Of a stretch of DNA of 64,000 nt, positions 36,901-47,266 are shown one piece after another; position 1 is the first letter of the stretch, and each line of letters starts with the position of its first letter. Source of the DNA: Pilatotrama ljubarskyi (lineage: Eukaryota > Basidiomycota > Agaricomycetes > Polyporales > Polyporaceae); NCBI GenBank assembly GCA_022385805.1, contig MU277704.1, positions 162,138 through 226,137 on the forward strand. The letters are read 5' to 3'. The translations under genes and the position numbers were made by a program. A model generated the notes under the pieces. It was not told the DNA's origin, did no database searches, and saw only the letters and a list, made by a program, of their open reading frames with translations.

Positions 36901-38781
36901 GAGCGTCCGCCCGCAAAAGGGCCGCGACTCATCGTCCCGGGCGTTGCACCATCCTTCACGCTCGTCCCCACAGGTGGTATGGCGAGCGGCCGCGAGCGCT
37001 GTGTGCGCTCAGACCTATCATCCCGTCCTGCATCGGAGGTCTTCCTGCGCCCTGCAGACTCACGATTCGTGAAGCCCAGAGTGTGCGGTGGAGGTGCTCT
37101 CACTCCCGCCAGTATCCCTCGGTAGCCGATAGGCGCAGACAGCGTGGGCGGCAGGTCGTTACCGATCGGCGGATTACTGAAGGACACTTTCGCATTGCGT
37201 CGGTGAGAAGCTATGGTCATAGTCCTCGTTGGGGTCGTCCCAGCTTTCTAAAAGCACAGTGTCAGAACCTGTACAGGCGACAAGGAACCCAGGGCGCACC
37301 TGTATCACGTCTGTCTCGACCGGCCAGAACCTCAAAGTCTTGTCCTTGGACCATGTGATGAGTTGGAAATCGGAGTTACCTGGTGATCCTGGATCAGTCA
37401 ATGTACTCTGCGTGTTCATGTTTGCATACCCTCTCCGCCCCTCCGCCATACGAACTCCTTCACCACGTCGGTATGGCCTTCGAACTTGGTGATGGGAGTT
37501 GTGGTATCCTCGTAAGCGTACATCTCAAGCGCCGTCTCGCCTCGTTGAGGGAGGCTCAGCACGCCCTGGCCGAACGGCAGGTCTCGGGCGCGCCAGACCG
37601 GATACGACGTGTTTATGACAATGTTGGGCTGCGCGTCGTGAGTATCCCAGACCTTGATCGTCTTGTCCAGGGAACAAGTGACCAGCTCGTTACGCCTGTC
37701 ATGGGCCCAGTCAATTCCGTAGATCTTGGCGCTATGCTCTCGTATCCGCTGAATCGGTAGCGATCCTTTCTTCAGGCAGAGCGTTAGAGGACAATAGGAG
37801 TGTATAGGGCAGTCATACTCGTCTGTCCCAGATGAGAACCTCGTTTGAATGAGAGGACGCGATGATATTTCCGTCCACACGATTCCATTTGACCTGTGTA
37901 CCTCCGGCTGAGGGCTGCATAAGCAATGTTACAAGAATCCGTAGATATGCTACTTACGGCCGAAGGCGCATAATCCTTTGGGGTAGATGTCAGAGTACTG
38001 GTCAACACTCCTTGCCGTGCTGCTCACCCATGACAGGCTTCTGGACAGTCCGCAAGTCCCAGGCCCACAACCAGGAGTCGATGCCCGTGCTTATAACTAT
38101 GTCGGGCTCGATGGTATGCCAGTTGATATCCGTGATAGCACGATAGTGGGAGCGTAGAACGTGCTCAATAGACGTCCGGCCACCCAGAAACAGGTTCCAA
38201 ATCAAGCTACAAGACATGTTTGTGAGTAGACGGGCATCCATCAAGGCAAGGACATACAGCTTCTCGCTTGAAGTAGACACAATGTACTCGTTGTGAGAGA
38301 GATGTGGATTCCACTGCACATCGGCTACATCCCAAGTACCTCCTTGAGGAAGAAATCTGCGGGCGAACGTCAGCTACATTTATTCGCGTAGGATGAGATA
38401 GCGTACCGCGGAAGCTGGTATGGAGTTTCTAGGTCGATGATATAGAGCCCTTTCCGACTAGAGGAATATGGCATCGTGAGACCGCGCCCTACGAAACACA
38501 TGAAGCACCACGTACGACGCCAATACTATGTCCCTGTAATCCGGACTTATGCTCATCTGCATTCATTCTCAGCCTCTGGAATGTCGCAATTGCTCGCAGT
38601 TCGTTGCACTCACATTACCGACGGCGTCGCCCATGGCGACCTTCATGTCAATCTCCATGCTCCCCTTCAGATTGGTGTCCTCTTCTGGAGAAGGCGGTGC
38701 TCCGACATCCGGACGAATAGTAGCTGTCGAGCCGGGCATCCCAGGGAAAGGGTGTGACCCCATGAAGGACCGTTCCTCCAT
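33983..38781 (-). CDS. MTC5: SEA/GATOR2 complex subunit MTC5 (SEA3) / WDR59
   Basis: GATOR2-type regulator of TORC1 amino-acid signalling at the vacuole. The amino-terminal WD40 propeller starts with KVAMGDAVGN, VSISPDYRDIVLASRKGLYI and YIIDLETPYQLPR. It continues through SHYRAITDINWHTIEPDIVI, HSAKIYGIDWAHDRRNELV and FEGHTDVVKEFVWRR. A Ser/Arg-rich linker follows, then an RWD-like domain (KKRTCTFGLQGPWGESTSVF, RVTFTFPRDY), a long helical region and a carboxyl RING-type zinc finger with paired Cys/His (LRPCEKCGHEG, CAPCGSRLPARCSICRLAI, CSKCLHVNHMKCW). About twelve introns were seen. The ATG at 38779-38781 (MEERSFMGSHPFPG) is the first true ATG in frame. It is divergent from IES6. Confidence 0.93.
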
Positions 38782-39178
38782 CACATCTCCACCTGAAGTG
38801 GTTAATTGCGCTGGGGGCCGCGTTCTTGCGTGTGTGCGTTCCGAGGCAAGCACTATACCAGGACGAAGCGGTCAAGACCAAGAGTGTCCCGTATGCTGGT
38901 GCAGTAGTCCGATGATTCAACGGAACAAGATCGCTGGTTTGGCCCGTCCTTCACAGATATCCAGTAGGAGACAGTGCGAGCTATAGCGGACGTTCCAACC
39001 TAGGCGGGCGGTGGACGCGGAACAAGCAGCCACCGACGGGCTCTCCGATCTCAGATCTCGGCTACCGTCAGACTTGCACTCATTCCGCCACTTGCATCCT
39101 CCGCAGTCACGTCTACTCTCGTCCCTGTAGTTCTTTTGGTCACACGTCCAGTCCATTCGACATAGAACAGAACACATC
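38782..39178. promoter_or_regulatory. shared divergent promoter, MTC5 and IES6
   Basis: 397 bp between opposing start codons, so probably a bidirectional promoter. No TATA box is obvious. Confidence 0.5.
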
Positions 39179-39952
39179 ATGTAGGTGGCTCGTCCTACTC
39201 TGTGAACGGCCAATTGACGAGTATAGGCCACCGAAGGGTTCGGGCAAACGGAAGAACACTACAGTATACAGCGATGATTCGCCAACACCACCAGTACCTG
39301 TGCGTATCTCGCACTCTTCTGCGGCGAGAACGCACAGCTGATGTTTACTGGAGACATAGACACTCGCCGAGCAGCTCTCTTACCTGCATAACCCGCGCCC
39401 CTTCAAAAACCCCAACTACACAAAGAATGTCAACCGGCGTACGAAGAACCTGAAGGCTGTCCTTACCCAAGAGCGCGAAAGAGAGAGGGCCGAGCGAGAG
39501 AAGAGACGTCAGGAGAGAGAAGAGAACATGGACGTGGATGGGCAGCAGGCACAGGACTTGCCCGCAGACGAGGATCTGCCCACATGTATGTCGTTCTCCG
39601 TCTGCGGTTGTGACAACTTACTGAGGCTATTGCCAGATGCCTCGATAGAAGCCCCGCCTTCTGTGCTACCACAACGACGCTACTGCGATATCACAGGTCT
39701 AGAGGTACAGTATACCTGTTCTTTCGCGCACGCAGATGAGGCTGAACGGCGGCCTGTAGGGGCCTTACACTGACCCTGCCACGGGCCTGAGGTACCACGA
39801 TAAGAGCATCTACGAACTCATCAAGGGCCTCGTACGTGTCATGCCATCCCGGGCCCTCTCCGTATCGCGGCGCTGACCAGTATTTCCAACAGAGTACCAC
39901 AGCAGCAAAAGAATATCTATCTGCTCGCGGGGTTAACCCCATCGTCAAATGA
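39179..39952 (+). CDS. IES6: INO80 chromatin-remodelling complex subunit IES6 (INO80C)
   Basis: IES6 binds ARP5 in the INO80 complex and couples ATP hydrolysis to nucleosome sliding. The model is about 155 residues in six exons: 39179-39180, 39227-39299, 39360-39585, 39637-39704, one from 39760 and a last one ending at the stop 39950-39952. The product reads MPPKGSGKRKNTTVYSDDSP, then RPFKNPNYTKNVNRRTKNLK, a Glu/Arg helix (QERERERAEREKRRQEREE), SIEAPPSVLPQRRYCDITGL and the YL1-C motif with YTDPATGLRYHDKSIYELIK, ending ARGVNPIVK. The predicted start codon is split by the first 46-bp intron (AT^G). An in-frame stop lies upstream and no other in-frame ATG exists before it. The family assignment is firm, the first exon is inferred. 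Confidence 0.85.
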
Positions 39953-40304
39953 GCTCCTCCGAACATTGCGATACCCTGTTTGCATGTTTCATCGTCTGTA
40001 GGTGACCTGTTGTAGCATTGTATGGGATTGTAGGATATCACTCTCGCCATCCATGTACTCATGTCTGTTGCTCAGTCTGCTGCTCAGCATGTTCGCGATG
40101 ACGATATCTGCTCGTCTATATTCGAGCAGTCTGAACGTCCTCGGTACCTGTTTTCTCTTGAGCTTCAGCGTGCATCTGCGAGGGTGCGCGGCACTTCCAC
40201 CGCTCAGTCGCGGTTTGTGAGAGTAGATCGTACATAACATCTAGCGCCCATATACTCCGAAAGTTTTGGTAGGCGCCCGCGTCCTGCACCTCCGCGAGTT
40301 CGCT
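39953..40304. other. IES6 3' region to MITE
   Basis: Holds the IES6 3' end. I see no gene. A pyrimidine-rich inverted-looking stretch near 40020-40120 has no clear partner. Confidence 0.4.
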
Positions 40305-40704
40305 GCTCTCTAGGACCCATGACAATGATAGGCGAACCCTCATCCCGAAACCCCGATTTTTGGCCAGAATGTCCGGACAAAAACTGGCCATTTTCGGCGA
40401 AAGATGTCCGGACCCGCGGAGGCTTGGATGGCATTTTACTGGCCAAAGTGTCCGGTTTCGCGCAGAGGCACCGTGCGCTTCCGGCCAAAATGGGCGCTTA
40501 GCGCTCCCGCCCCGGGCGCCTGTACTGGCGCCCAGGCCTTCCGCCCGCTCTCAGACGATTTTGTCCGACAAATCGTACAAGGTTGTTGCCCGACTTGGCC
40601 TACTTTTGTCCGGATTCGCAGAGGGTTGGGGGGTTCGGACGGCCAAATTTTGTCCGGCCATGGCCTGAAGGTTCCTCTACCATTGTCATGGGTCCTTGCT
40701 CTCT
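40305..40704. mobile_element. MITE with 8-bp target duplication (element 40313-40696)
   Basis: The direct repeat TGCTCTCT flanks the element exactly at 40305-40312 and 40697-40704. The ends are inverted repeats beginning AGGACCCATGACAATG, and the similarity continues for about 30 bases (GGTAGAGGAACC-like on the right, GATAGGCGAACC on the left). The 384-bp interior repeats TGTCCGGAC/TTTGGCC-type words in both orientations and encodes nothing. An 8-bp duplication points to hAT or a related superfamily. It ends 59 bases before the PUF6 start codon, so it lies in the promoter or 5' leader. Confidence 0.88.
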
Positions 40705-40755
40705 GTCCTCCACCAGCCACCTTCCGCCAGTCTCCCCCACTTCCGATCTTTCCAC

Positions 40756-43108
40756 ATGCCTTCAGCCGCACCCAAAAGCGCCAAGAAGCGTCCAGCGCCC
40801 TCTCAAGCCGGCCCCAAGACGAAGAAACCCCACGTCGAGAAGGCCTCCGAGTCTAAGGCAAAAAAGCGCAGCCGACCAGTTACCAGCGCCGTCCAGGCAG
40901 ACAGTGCGGAGAGCTCTGAGGATGAGCTCCTCGATGAGATGCAAGAAGACGAGGAAGGGGAGGACGAGCTCCAGGAAGCTGGCGACGAGATGGAGGTCAC
41001 CGAATCCGCCAAAAACCCCAACGGTCCGTCGCCTATCGTAGAACGCTTGAGGTGATCTCTACTGACCCTCGGTTTCAGCTGCGCGAGAATCGCACAAAGC
41101 ACAAAAGGCTCTCCTCGAGCAGCGCAAAGCCGCGAAGCCCCATTCTGCCCTGCTAACCGAAGCGAAACGCGCATGGACCCTCGCTCGCCAGAAAAACCTC
41201 TCGAAAGAGGAGCGCACGAAACATATCAACGCTCTCATGGACATCATCCGCGGCAAGGTCAAGGACATTGTATTCAAGCACGACGCTAGCCGAATCGTAC
41301 AAACAGTAGTAAAATACGGTGGCCAGAAGGAGCGGAATGAGATCGCGGAGGAGTTGAAGGGCAAGTACCGCGAGCTCGCGCAAAGCAAGTACTCCAAGGT
41401 ATGTTCACAAGCACCTATTGTATCGAACACCTAACTGACAGGATACGCGCACAGTTCCTCATCACCAAACTCATCCGTTTCTGCCCTGCATACCGCGCCC
41501 AGATCCTCAGGGAATTCCAGGGACATGTCCTCCGCATGCTCCTCCACCGTGAAGCCTCAAGCGTTCTCGCGGACGCATTCGAACTCTACACCAACGCGTA
41601 CGAGCGATCGCTTCTCCTACGCGACTTCTACGGCAAGGAGGCAAGCTTATTCACCGTTACCGCCGGAAGTGACGAGGAGAAGGAGCGCTCGAAGAAGGGG
41701 CTGAGAGGACTCATGGAAGGCCTGGAAGGTGACCGTAGGAAGCGCGTTCTGGCGTCCTTGAAGGAAAACCTGGTAACTATGTGAGTAACGATCTCAGTGC
41801 AGATAGCGCGTGCAGCTAACGCCTGCGTTAGCTTCAACAACCCCGACAAGGGCGCAGTTGCGCACGCCATTGTGCATCGCGCAACATGGGAGTACCTCGC
41901 TGCTGTGGCTGAGATTGAGGATGAGGCCGAGGCCGAGAAGCTTCGCCGAGAGATCTTTGAAACGTCAGTTCATATCCGCTCATCCCTTAGCTCTTGTGCC
42001 TGACCTCCATGCAGGTGCCAAGATGTCCTTGCAGAGATGGTGCATACCAAGGATGGCAGCCGCGTCGTACGCGAGTTCATCGCATGGGGTACCGCAAAGG
42101 TGAGTCTGCCTGCCGGCGAGCATAGCGCGGGGTGTTTACTGATTTCCCGTAGGACCGGAAACACATAGTCAAGGCTATCAAGCCTCACGTCGAGCGAATG
42201 TGCAAGGATGACGAGGCCCAGCTTGTCCTCTTCAGCGCCCTTGATATTATCGAGTACGTTGATCGTTCCATCCTCCATGCCCGCAGTTGTTCATATCTTC
42301 CCCAGTGACACGAAGCTCACAGCCAAGTCCCTCGTATCCGACATCGTCTCCTCCGCGCCCTCATTATACACCTCATCCCAAGGCCGCCGCTCGATCATCT
42401 ACCTCATCGCCCCGCGAACACGCAGGCATTTCACGCCAGCGCAAATCGCTACTCTCGCCGAGACGGATCCTATACGCGCAAAGACGAGCAAAAAAGACGG
42501 CACGGTGCGCGCATCTGAGATTCGCAAAGCCGCGAGCGATGGTCTGCTGCAGTGGATCGCAGAGAAGGGCGCGGACGTAGCGAGAGACACAGGCGGCAGC
42601 CTTGTCGTCTGCGAGATCATGCTCGAAGCCGACGGCGGTAAGCATTGCTTTGCACTGCACCTCCTGGTTCCTGCGCTAAACTCCCCCTATAGACAAATCT
42701 GCCGCCTCAGACAACCTCCTCAAAGCGCTTTCCACACCCTACCCGTCCACCGACCCAGCGAACCCCCATCCCATCTCTCTCCCACACACGTCCCGCTTAT
42801 ACAAGACCCTTCTCCAAGGCGGACACTTCTCGCACAGCACACGTACAGTCGAGCGGTCCCCCCGATTCTCTGCACGTGAGTTTGCCGTGCGCTTCGTCCA
42901 GCTGGTCGGGCGGGAGATCACCGTCGCAATGGCCAAAGCGGAGGGCGCGTTCGTGGTCGCCGCGCTATGCGAGCAGCTCGCCGAGCATGCGGACCTGGAG
43001 GAGAGGAAGACGGTGAAGGGCTGGTTCGATGCAAAGACGAGGAACGAGGTGGAGGAGGCGGACGGGAAGGGCGCCAACGTGCTTCTGGAGAGCTTGAAGA
43101 AGCTTTGA
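40756..43108 (+). CDS. PUF6: PUF6 / PUM3 (Penguin-type Pumilio homology protein)
   Basis: Nucleolar RNA-binding protein for 60S subunit assembly, and in yeast also a repressor of ASH1 mRNA. The start MPSAAPKSAKKRPAPSQ leads a Lys-rich, then Glu/Asp-rich amino terminus. The atypical Pumilio repeats follow: RGKVKDIVFKHDASRIVQTV, SKYSKFLITKLIRFCPAYRA, GHVLRMLLHREASSVLADAF, FNNPDKGAVAHAIVHRATWE and HTKDGSRVVREFIAWGTAKD. The CPL domain continues with KAIKPHVERMCKDDEAQLVL, SSQGRRSIIYLIAPRTRRHF, DTGGSLVVCEIMLEADGDKS and the carboxyl helix NVLLESLKKL. About seven introns of 50-60 bp are present, and the joins restore family order. A MITE sits immediately upstream, so expression may differ from strains lacking it. 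Confidence 0.94.
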
Positions 43109-43611
43109 AGCCCTAGATTGTAGTACGTATTCCGGGTTCCATGTGGTCTCAGCGTCGATGACATCTCTGCCTGCGAAATCTGGGAGCCCCACCGCCGGGT
43201 GTGGGCCGCCTACATGCTGTTCATCCTCTTGAGCTGCCGCCGTCTTCCACAACTTCGCAGTACAGCCTTCTTCCTTGCGGATACAAGCGCAACGGGAAGC
43301 GCCACTTGGACCTGCGCCCCGGAGCGAGAGTGAGTTAAAGACAGCGATCAAAGCCACCACTGCGACTACGCCTGACACGGGCTCGCAGCAACCGAGAGCC
43401 ACTTTGAGTTCGCGTTGTCGGCACAATGGGCGTACGCTTTGTCCCTTCGTACGCTTGGCAAGCTGGCCTAAGCGCTACGCCCGTGCTTCGACCTGCCCAC
43501 CTCGGGTATAAAGACGATAGACTTCGGATCACCGAGGCCATACCGTGTCTACTATCCACATAGTCACTCCCTGGATCCCTAGGCGATTTAGCAACAACAA
43601 CCGAAGAAACA
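43109..43611. other. intergenic, PUF6 to orphan gene, with a TATA box
   Basis: About 500 bp. The sequence TATAAAG at 43507-43513 lies 99 bases before the orphan start codon at 43612 and is a plausible TATA box. Nothing else is recognisable. Confidence 0.45.
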
Positions 43612-44869
43612 ATGGAAGATTACCCAGCACCCGATCCGCGCTCACTCACCAACTACTTATCTCAAGCCTACCTCCCCCCGCTAATCCTGGACATTGACCT
43701 ACCCCAAGTAGAGCAGTACGCGCCAGCGTGGCCGCGAATTCCAGAGCTCGATACGCCTTATACCCGATACATCCAGCGTATCAGGCCGATCCCTCTAGGC
43801 AAGCTGCAAGACGCAGTCAGGACTTGTGAGTCCCATCTTCATCATTTCCGGTCGATAGCAGCGCTCCAGACTCCTGATCACCACGACCTCTACAGATTTC
43901 GCGGGTTTTGGACGACGCTTCCGCATCGACTGGGACAATGCTCCCCCCGCACTGCCGTGCCCCGGAATCGTCACCCTGGGCAGCTTCGCCATGGGCCGGT
44001 TGGTGATCAACAATGAGAGCGATTTCTATGCCGCGCTGGAGTTTTTCGTGCTGGACACTGCGGCCGAGATCGTGCGCACTATCGAGCGCCCCCCGTCGGA
44101 GCACTTGCACCATTTTAGATGCGTCCACATCGACAGCGCGCGGCACCACAAGGAAGTATGGAGGGTCTACTCAATCGGCCCTTTCATCCCGGTATGTAGC
44201 CTGTTCACGATGCTGCGACGTCCTCTGACAGTCCCTCAGCCCGTTGGTCATTTGCGGCCGGGCATGGTCGTCCTCGCGATTCCTCCGTGGGAACTAGGTC
44301 TGGGAGACTTAGGGGACTTCACATACACCCACAGGGTGAGGACTGCCGTTAGCACCTGTCGTCGACAGCTTACTAATGGTACGCATCGGCGAACAGTACG
44401 GAGAGCGGCAACTCGATAAAGACATCGGTCCCAGACATTGGTCCAATTCGGACAAAGTGTGGGCGATGGTGCGTGGTCTTGATTATAGCATCGCTCGCCT
44501 CCGCTCACTCACGCACAGCTCTACGATTCCTGCCGAGTGAGCGGCTACCGGTGGTTCGCGGTCACAAACTACAAGTACTGGGTGTTCGGGACCTTCAGTT
44601 TGAGTACGTCTTCTTTGGACCTACCGTAACTTCCCATTGCGCCTAACGTGCCGCCACAGGATGGAATGCTGCCGAAGTGACGGAACCACTACCCTTCGAC
44701 CTGACGCGGGACATGACAATCATAGAGATGCTAACCTTCTGGCTTGAATGCTCCCGGAACCAGAGCAAATGTTGGGAATTCGCCGTTGTGAGTGCAGTCA
44801 CGTTGGTATAGAGCGTCAAAGCCTGACTCACAAGCTCCATAGGATGCTCCGAGTGGGGTTGAGCACTGA
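43612..44869 (+). CDS. orphan protein, unknown function
   Basis: The start MEDYPAPDPRSLTNYLSQAY opens a multi-exon gene of roughly 300 residues. I do not recognise a named domain. Ordered-looking stretches include FGRRFRIDWDNAPPALPCPG, FFVLDTAAEIVRTIERPPSE, HLRPGMVVLAIPPWELGLGD and VWAMLYDSCRVSGYRWFAVT, then NYKYWVFGTFS and TIIEMLTFWLECSRNQSKCW. The carboxyl end is DAPSGVEH with the stop at 44867-44869. The spacing of conserved-looking aromatic residues (KVWAMLYDSCRVSGYRWFAV) resembles repeated hypothetical-protein families of mushrooms, but that is recall without a search. Five to six small introns were inferred. A TATA box lies upstream. Confidence 0.75.
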
Positions 44870-45087
44870 ACGCACCTAAGTAAACTCAATGTGTCTTGAT
44901 GCTGACGCATCCCCCGCACACTCTTCATGTTCTCTCATGTCTTGTATGATCCCGCTGTATGACGCATGCCCCTATTACGAAGTGCAATGATATCCGATAC
45001 AATTGATGCGTTCAGTCATGCCATGTCGAGAGATTGTACAGCGGAGCCATGTGTCAACCATCAGAGCCTTCTACGCGAGCCTCCACT
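44870..45087. terminator. convergent 3' region, orphan gene and hydrolase
   Basis: 218 bp between facing stop codons. Nothing further was seen. Confidence 0.35.
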
Positions 45088-46259
45088 TCAAGCGTTAGGG
45101 GCCAACGCCTGCTGCCAGACGAAGCGTGCGCACTCCTTCACCATCGCCGGGGAGAACTCGTGCCCTACGCCAGGCTCGACGATGACCTCCTTCACGCCGT
45201 TCTGCCCTACATTCAGGCCCTCGACGAAGTCCTTCGCCGACGCCCACGGCACCTTCTTGTCATCCTGGCCGGAGAGTACCAGGATCTTCTTGCCTAGGAA
45301 CGGGTTTGACTCGTCCGCAGCGGTGTAAGGCGCCGCGGCCGGGTCCGCGCGGCGAATGAGATCGAGGAGAGACTTCGGGAAGTACGGCGGGCCAACAGGC
45401 AGCTTGTGCGACTTGGCGCGTCTGGACATCAAAGCCAAGTAGTCCGGGCAAGCTACGACGTAAGATTTCAGTGTGCTGCACACTGTCTAATCCCGTCACC
45501 AGCATTTACCGATAATTGGGACGCCGATCCTGACCCTCGGCTCTGCGCGAATTGTCAGCGTGTGCGCAGGCCGAGACGGAGGACCGATTGCATACCGTTC
45601 CGCAGCACAATCCAGGTTGCGTGACCACCGAGGCTCTTCCCAACGCACAGAAACTGCGAAATCCGGCGCTCCTCGTTCGGAAACAGATACGACGGCAGGA
45701 AATCTATGAGGTACGACACATCCTGCGCTGTGCCGGCTACACACATGCATCAGCACAAGCCCAGGCTTCTGACCTGAAGCACGCTCACTCTGGATAGCGT
45801 ACATATCAATGCTATAAGGGGATATCAGAATGTGAAACCCTTTATATCCGATGGCATGCAAGAACTCACGCATGCCGTTGGTTGTTTTGTTCAGGGTCAT
45901 CGAACCAGCCCTGGTTCGCGTGCTTGTCCACCAAGCGTTTACCGTGGTTGCGTTGGTCCTACATATCAACGAAGTTAGCAGCCAGGCTTCCAAACCAGGC
46001 GAACACCCACAAAGGTCGCAATATACAAATCCTGCGCCTCCCCATCGAGCTTCTTACGACGCGCATGCACCTCGTCGAATATGCCATTCACGAACTCGCC
46101 CATCTTGAGCGCCGACCCGTTTCGCCCGTGCAGCAGGAACATGATTGCGACGGGTGTGTCTGGCTTCGTCGCCTTGAGCTGCGAGTACACATTCACGGTG
46201 ATACCTGCGATCACAAAGGTGTGCCTCGTTGGCTCCGGTGCCTTCTTGGAGAACAGCAT
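45088..46259 (-). CDS. alpha/beta-fold serine hydrolase
   Basis: A probable esterase or related hydrolase of unknown substrate. The start at 46257-46259 gives MLFSKKAPEPTRHTFVIAGI. It is followed by the oxyanion-strand motif MFLLHGRNGSALKMGEFVNG and, in the next exon, DQRNHGKRLVDKHANQGWFD. The nucleophile elbow is CVGKSLGGHATWIVLRNEPR (Ser in GKSLG). The acid is probably the Asp in VLSGQDDKKVPW, and the base is the His in EPGVGHEFSPAMVKECARFV. It has about 300 residues, five to six exons, no signal peptide and no membrane helix, so it is probably cytosolic. A TATATA box lies at 46381-46386, about 122 bp upstream. The overall pattern is closest to small dienelactone-hydrolase-like or acyl-peptidase-like proteins. 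Confidence 0.85.
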
Positions 46260-47266
46260 CTCGGTTTCAGCGAGGGGTAGGAGTGCTTCAGATGAAGTGA
46301 TCGTGGGCTGGTATTTTAGCGTAGCGACAAGATAGACGAGGAAGAGGTTTGCCCCAAAACGCGGTCCCAGTGCATGCTGCTATATACGCGGCGGAAGCAA
46401 AGCGGCTGGGCAAGAATTCAGGCGGCTGACCAGAGTAGGTTGAGGAGCGCCACAACGCTAGTAGTAACTAAGTACGGAGAGCACAGCATGCGCATCCGCC
46501 CGCAGCGCTCGTCCTCGCTCCGCCCTTCGCACACCGCTCTATCTCCCGGGCCCAGCGTCGAGAAGCACAACTTACTGATTGTCATAGCCCATACCAAAAG
46601 CGCGAAATCCAAGGCGAGACAGCATTGTTCGGTGGTAAACTCCAAGGGTATATACAGTTCAAACTCCAGATTGTACTCATGCGCGAAGTCGACACGCGCA
46701 ACCCAGCATTTACCGCAAGCACATATCCAAAGGAAGAATCAAAAGCTCGAAGCCAAAAGGGAATACTGAGGTAAGTATAATTGGGAAGCGGAGAGAAAAT
46801 CGTCGCATGTCGTGAGCGGCAGGAGAGGATACATCAGCAGCAGCACCATATTGGAGAAGCCTGGTCCGACACGAAAGCCCGACGTCACGGTCATGGCTGC
46901 ATGCATGAAGGTCAAGCATGAGCACGAAGGCTAAGCGATCTACAACGAGAGGATGAGCGAAGCACTCCGACGTCATCATAGCTCTCGAGAAGTCAACGTC
47001 GCCCGATGTCTAGTCACAGCCAGTCCAGAAACTAGCTGATGCATGTGCATGCCGTCCGTCCGTGCGCGAGAGTCCGTGTTGTGCAGATGATCTGTACGTT
47101 TTCAAAGTGGGTGGTGATGGTGCGATCTGCCTGTGTATGATCTTGCGATAGCGTCGATGTGGAAAAAGGACAGATCAGAGTATCAAGAAACCGAAACCAA
47201 GGTCCATGCGTCCTTCTCCATTCCGTCTCCGGCCTATATCTCAACCTCTCTCCCCATCATCTGCGG
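46260..47266. other. about 1 kb intergenic region
   Basis: Lies between the hydrolase promoter (TATATA at 46381-46386 for the minus-strand gene) and the glyoxal oxidase 3' end. Short frames carry no recognisable domain. Confidence 0.4.

Noticed and set aside
38782..38853. Upstream extension of MTC5 starting at 38853
   Set aside because: The codon there is GTG, not ATG. The first in-frame ATG is at 38781.
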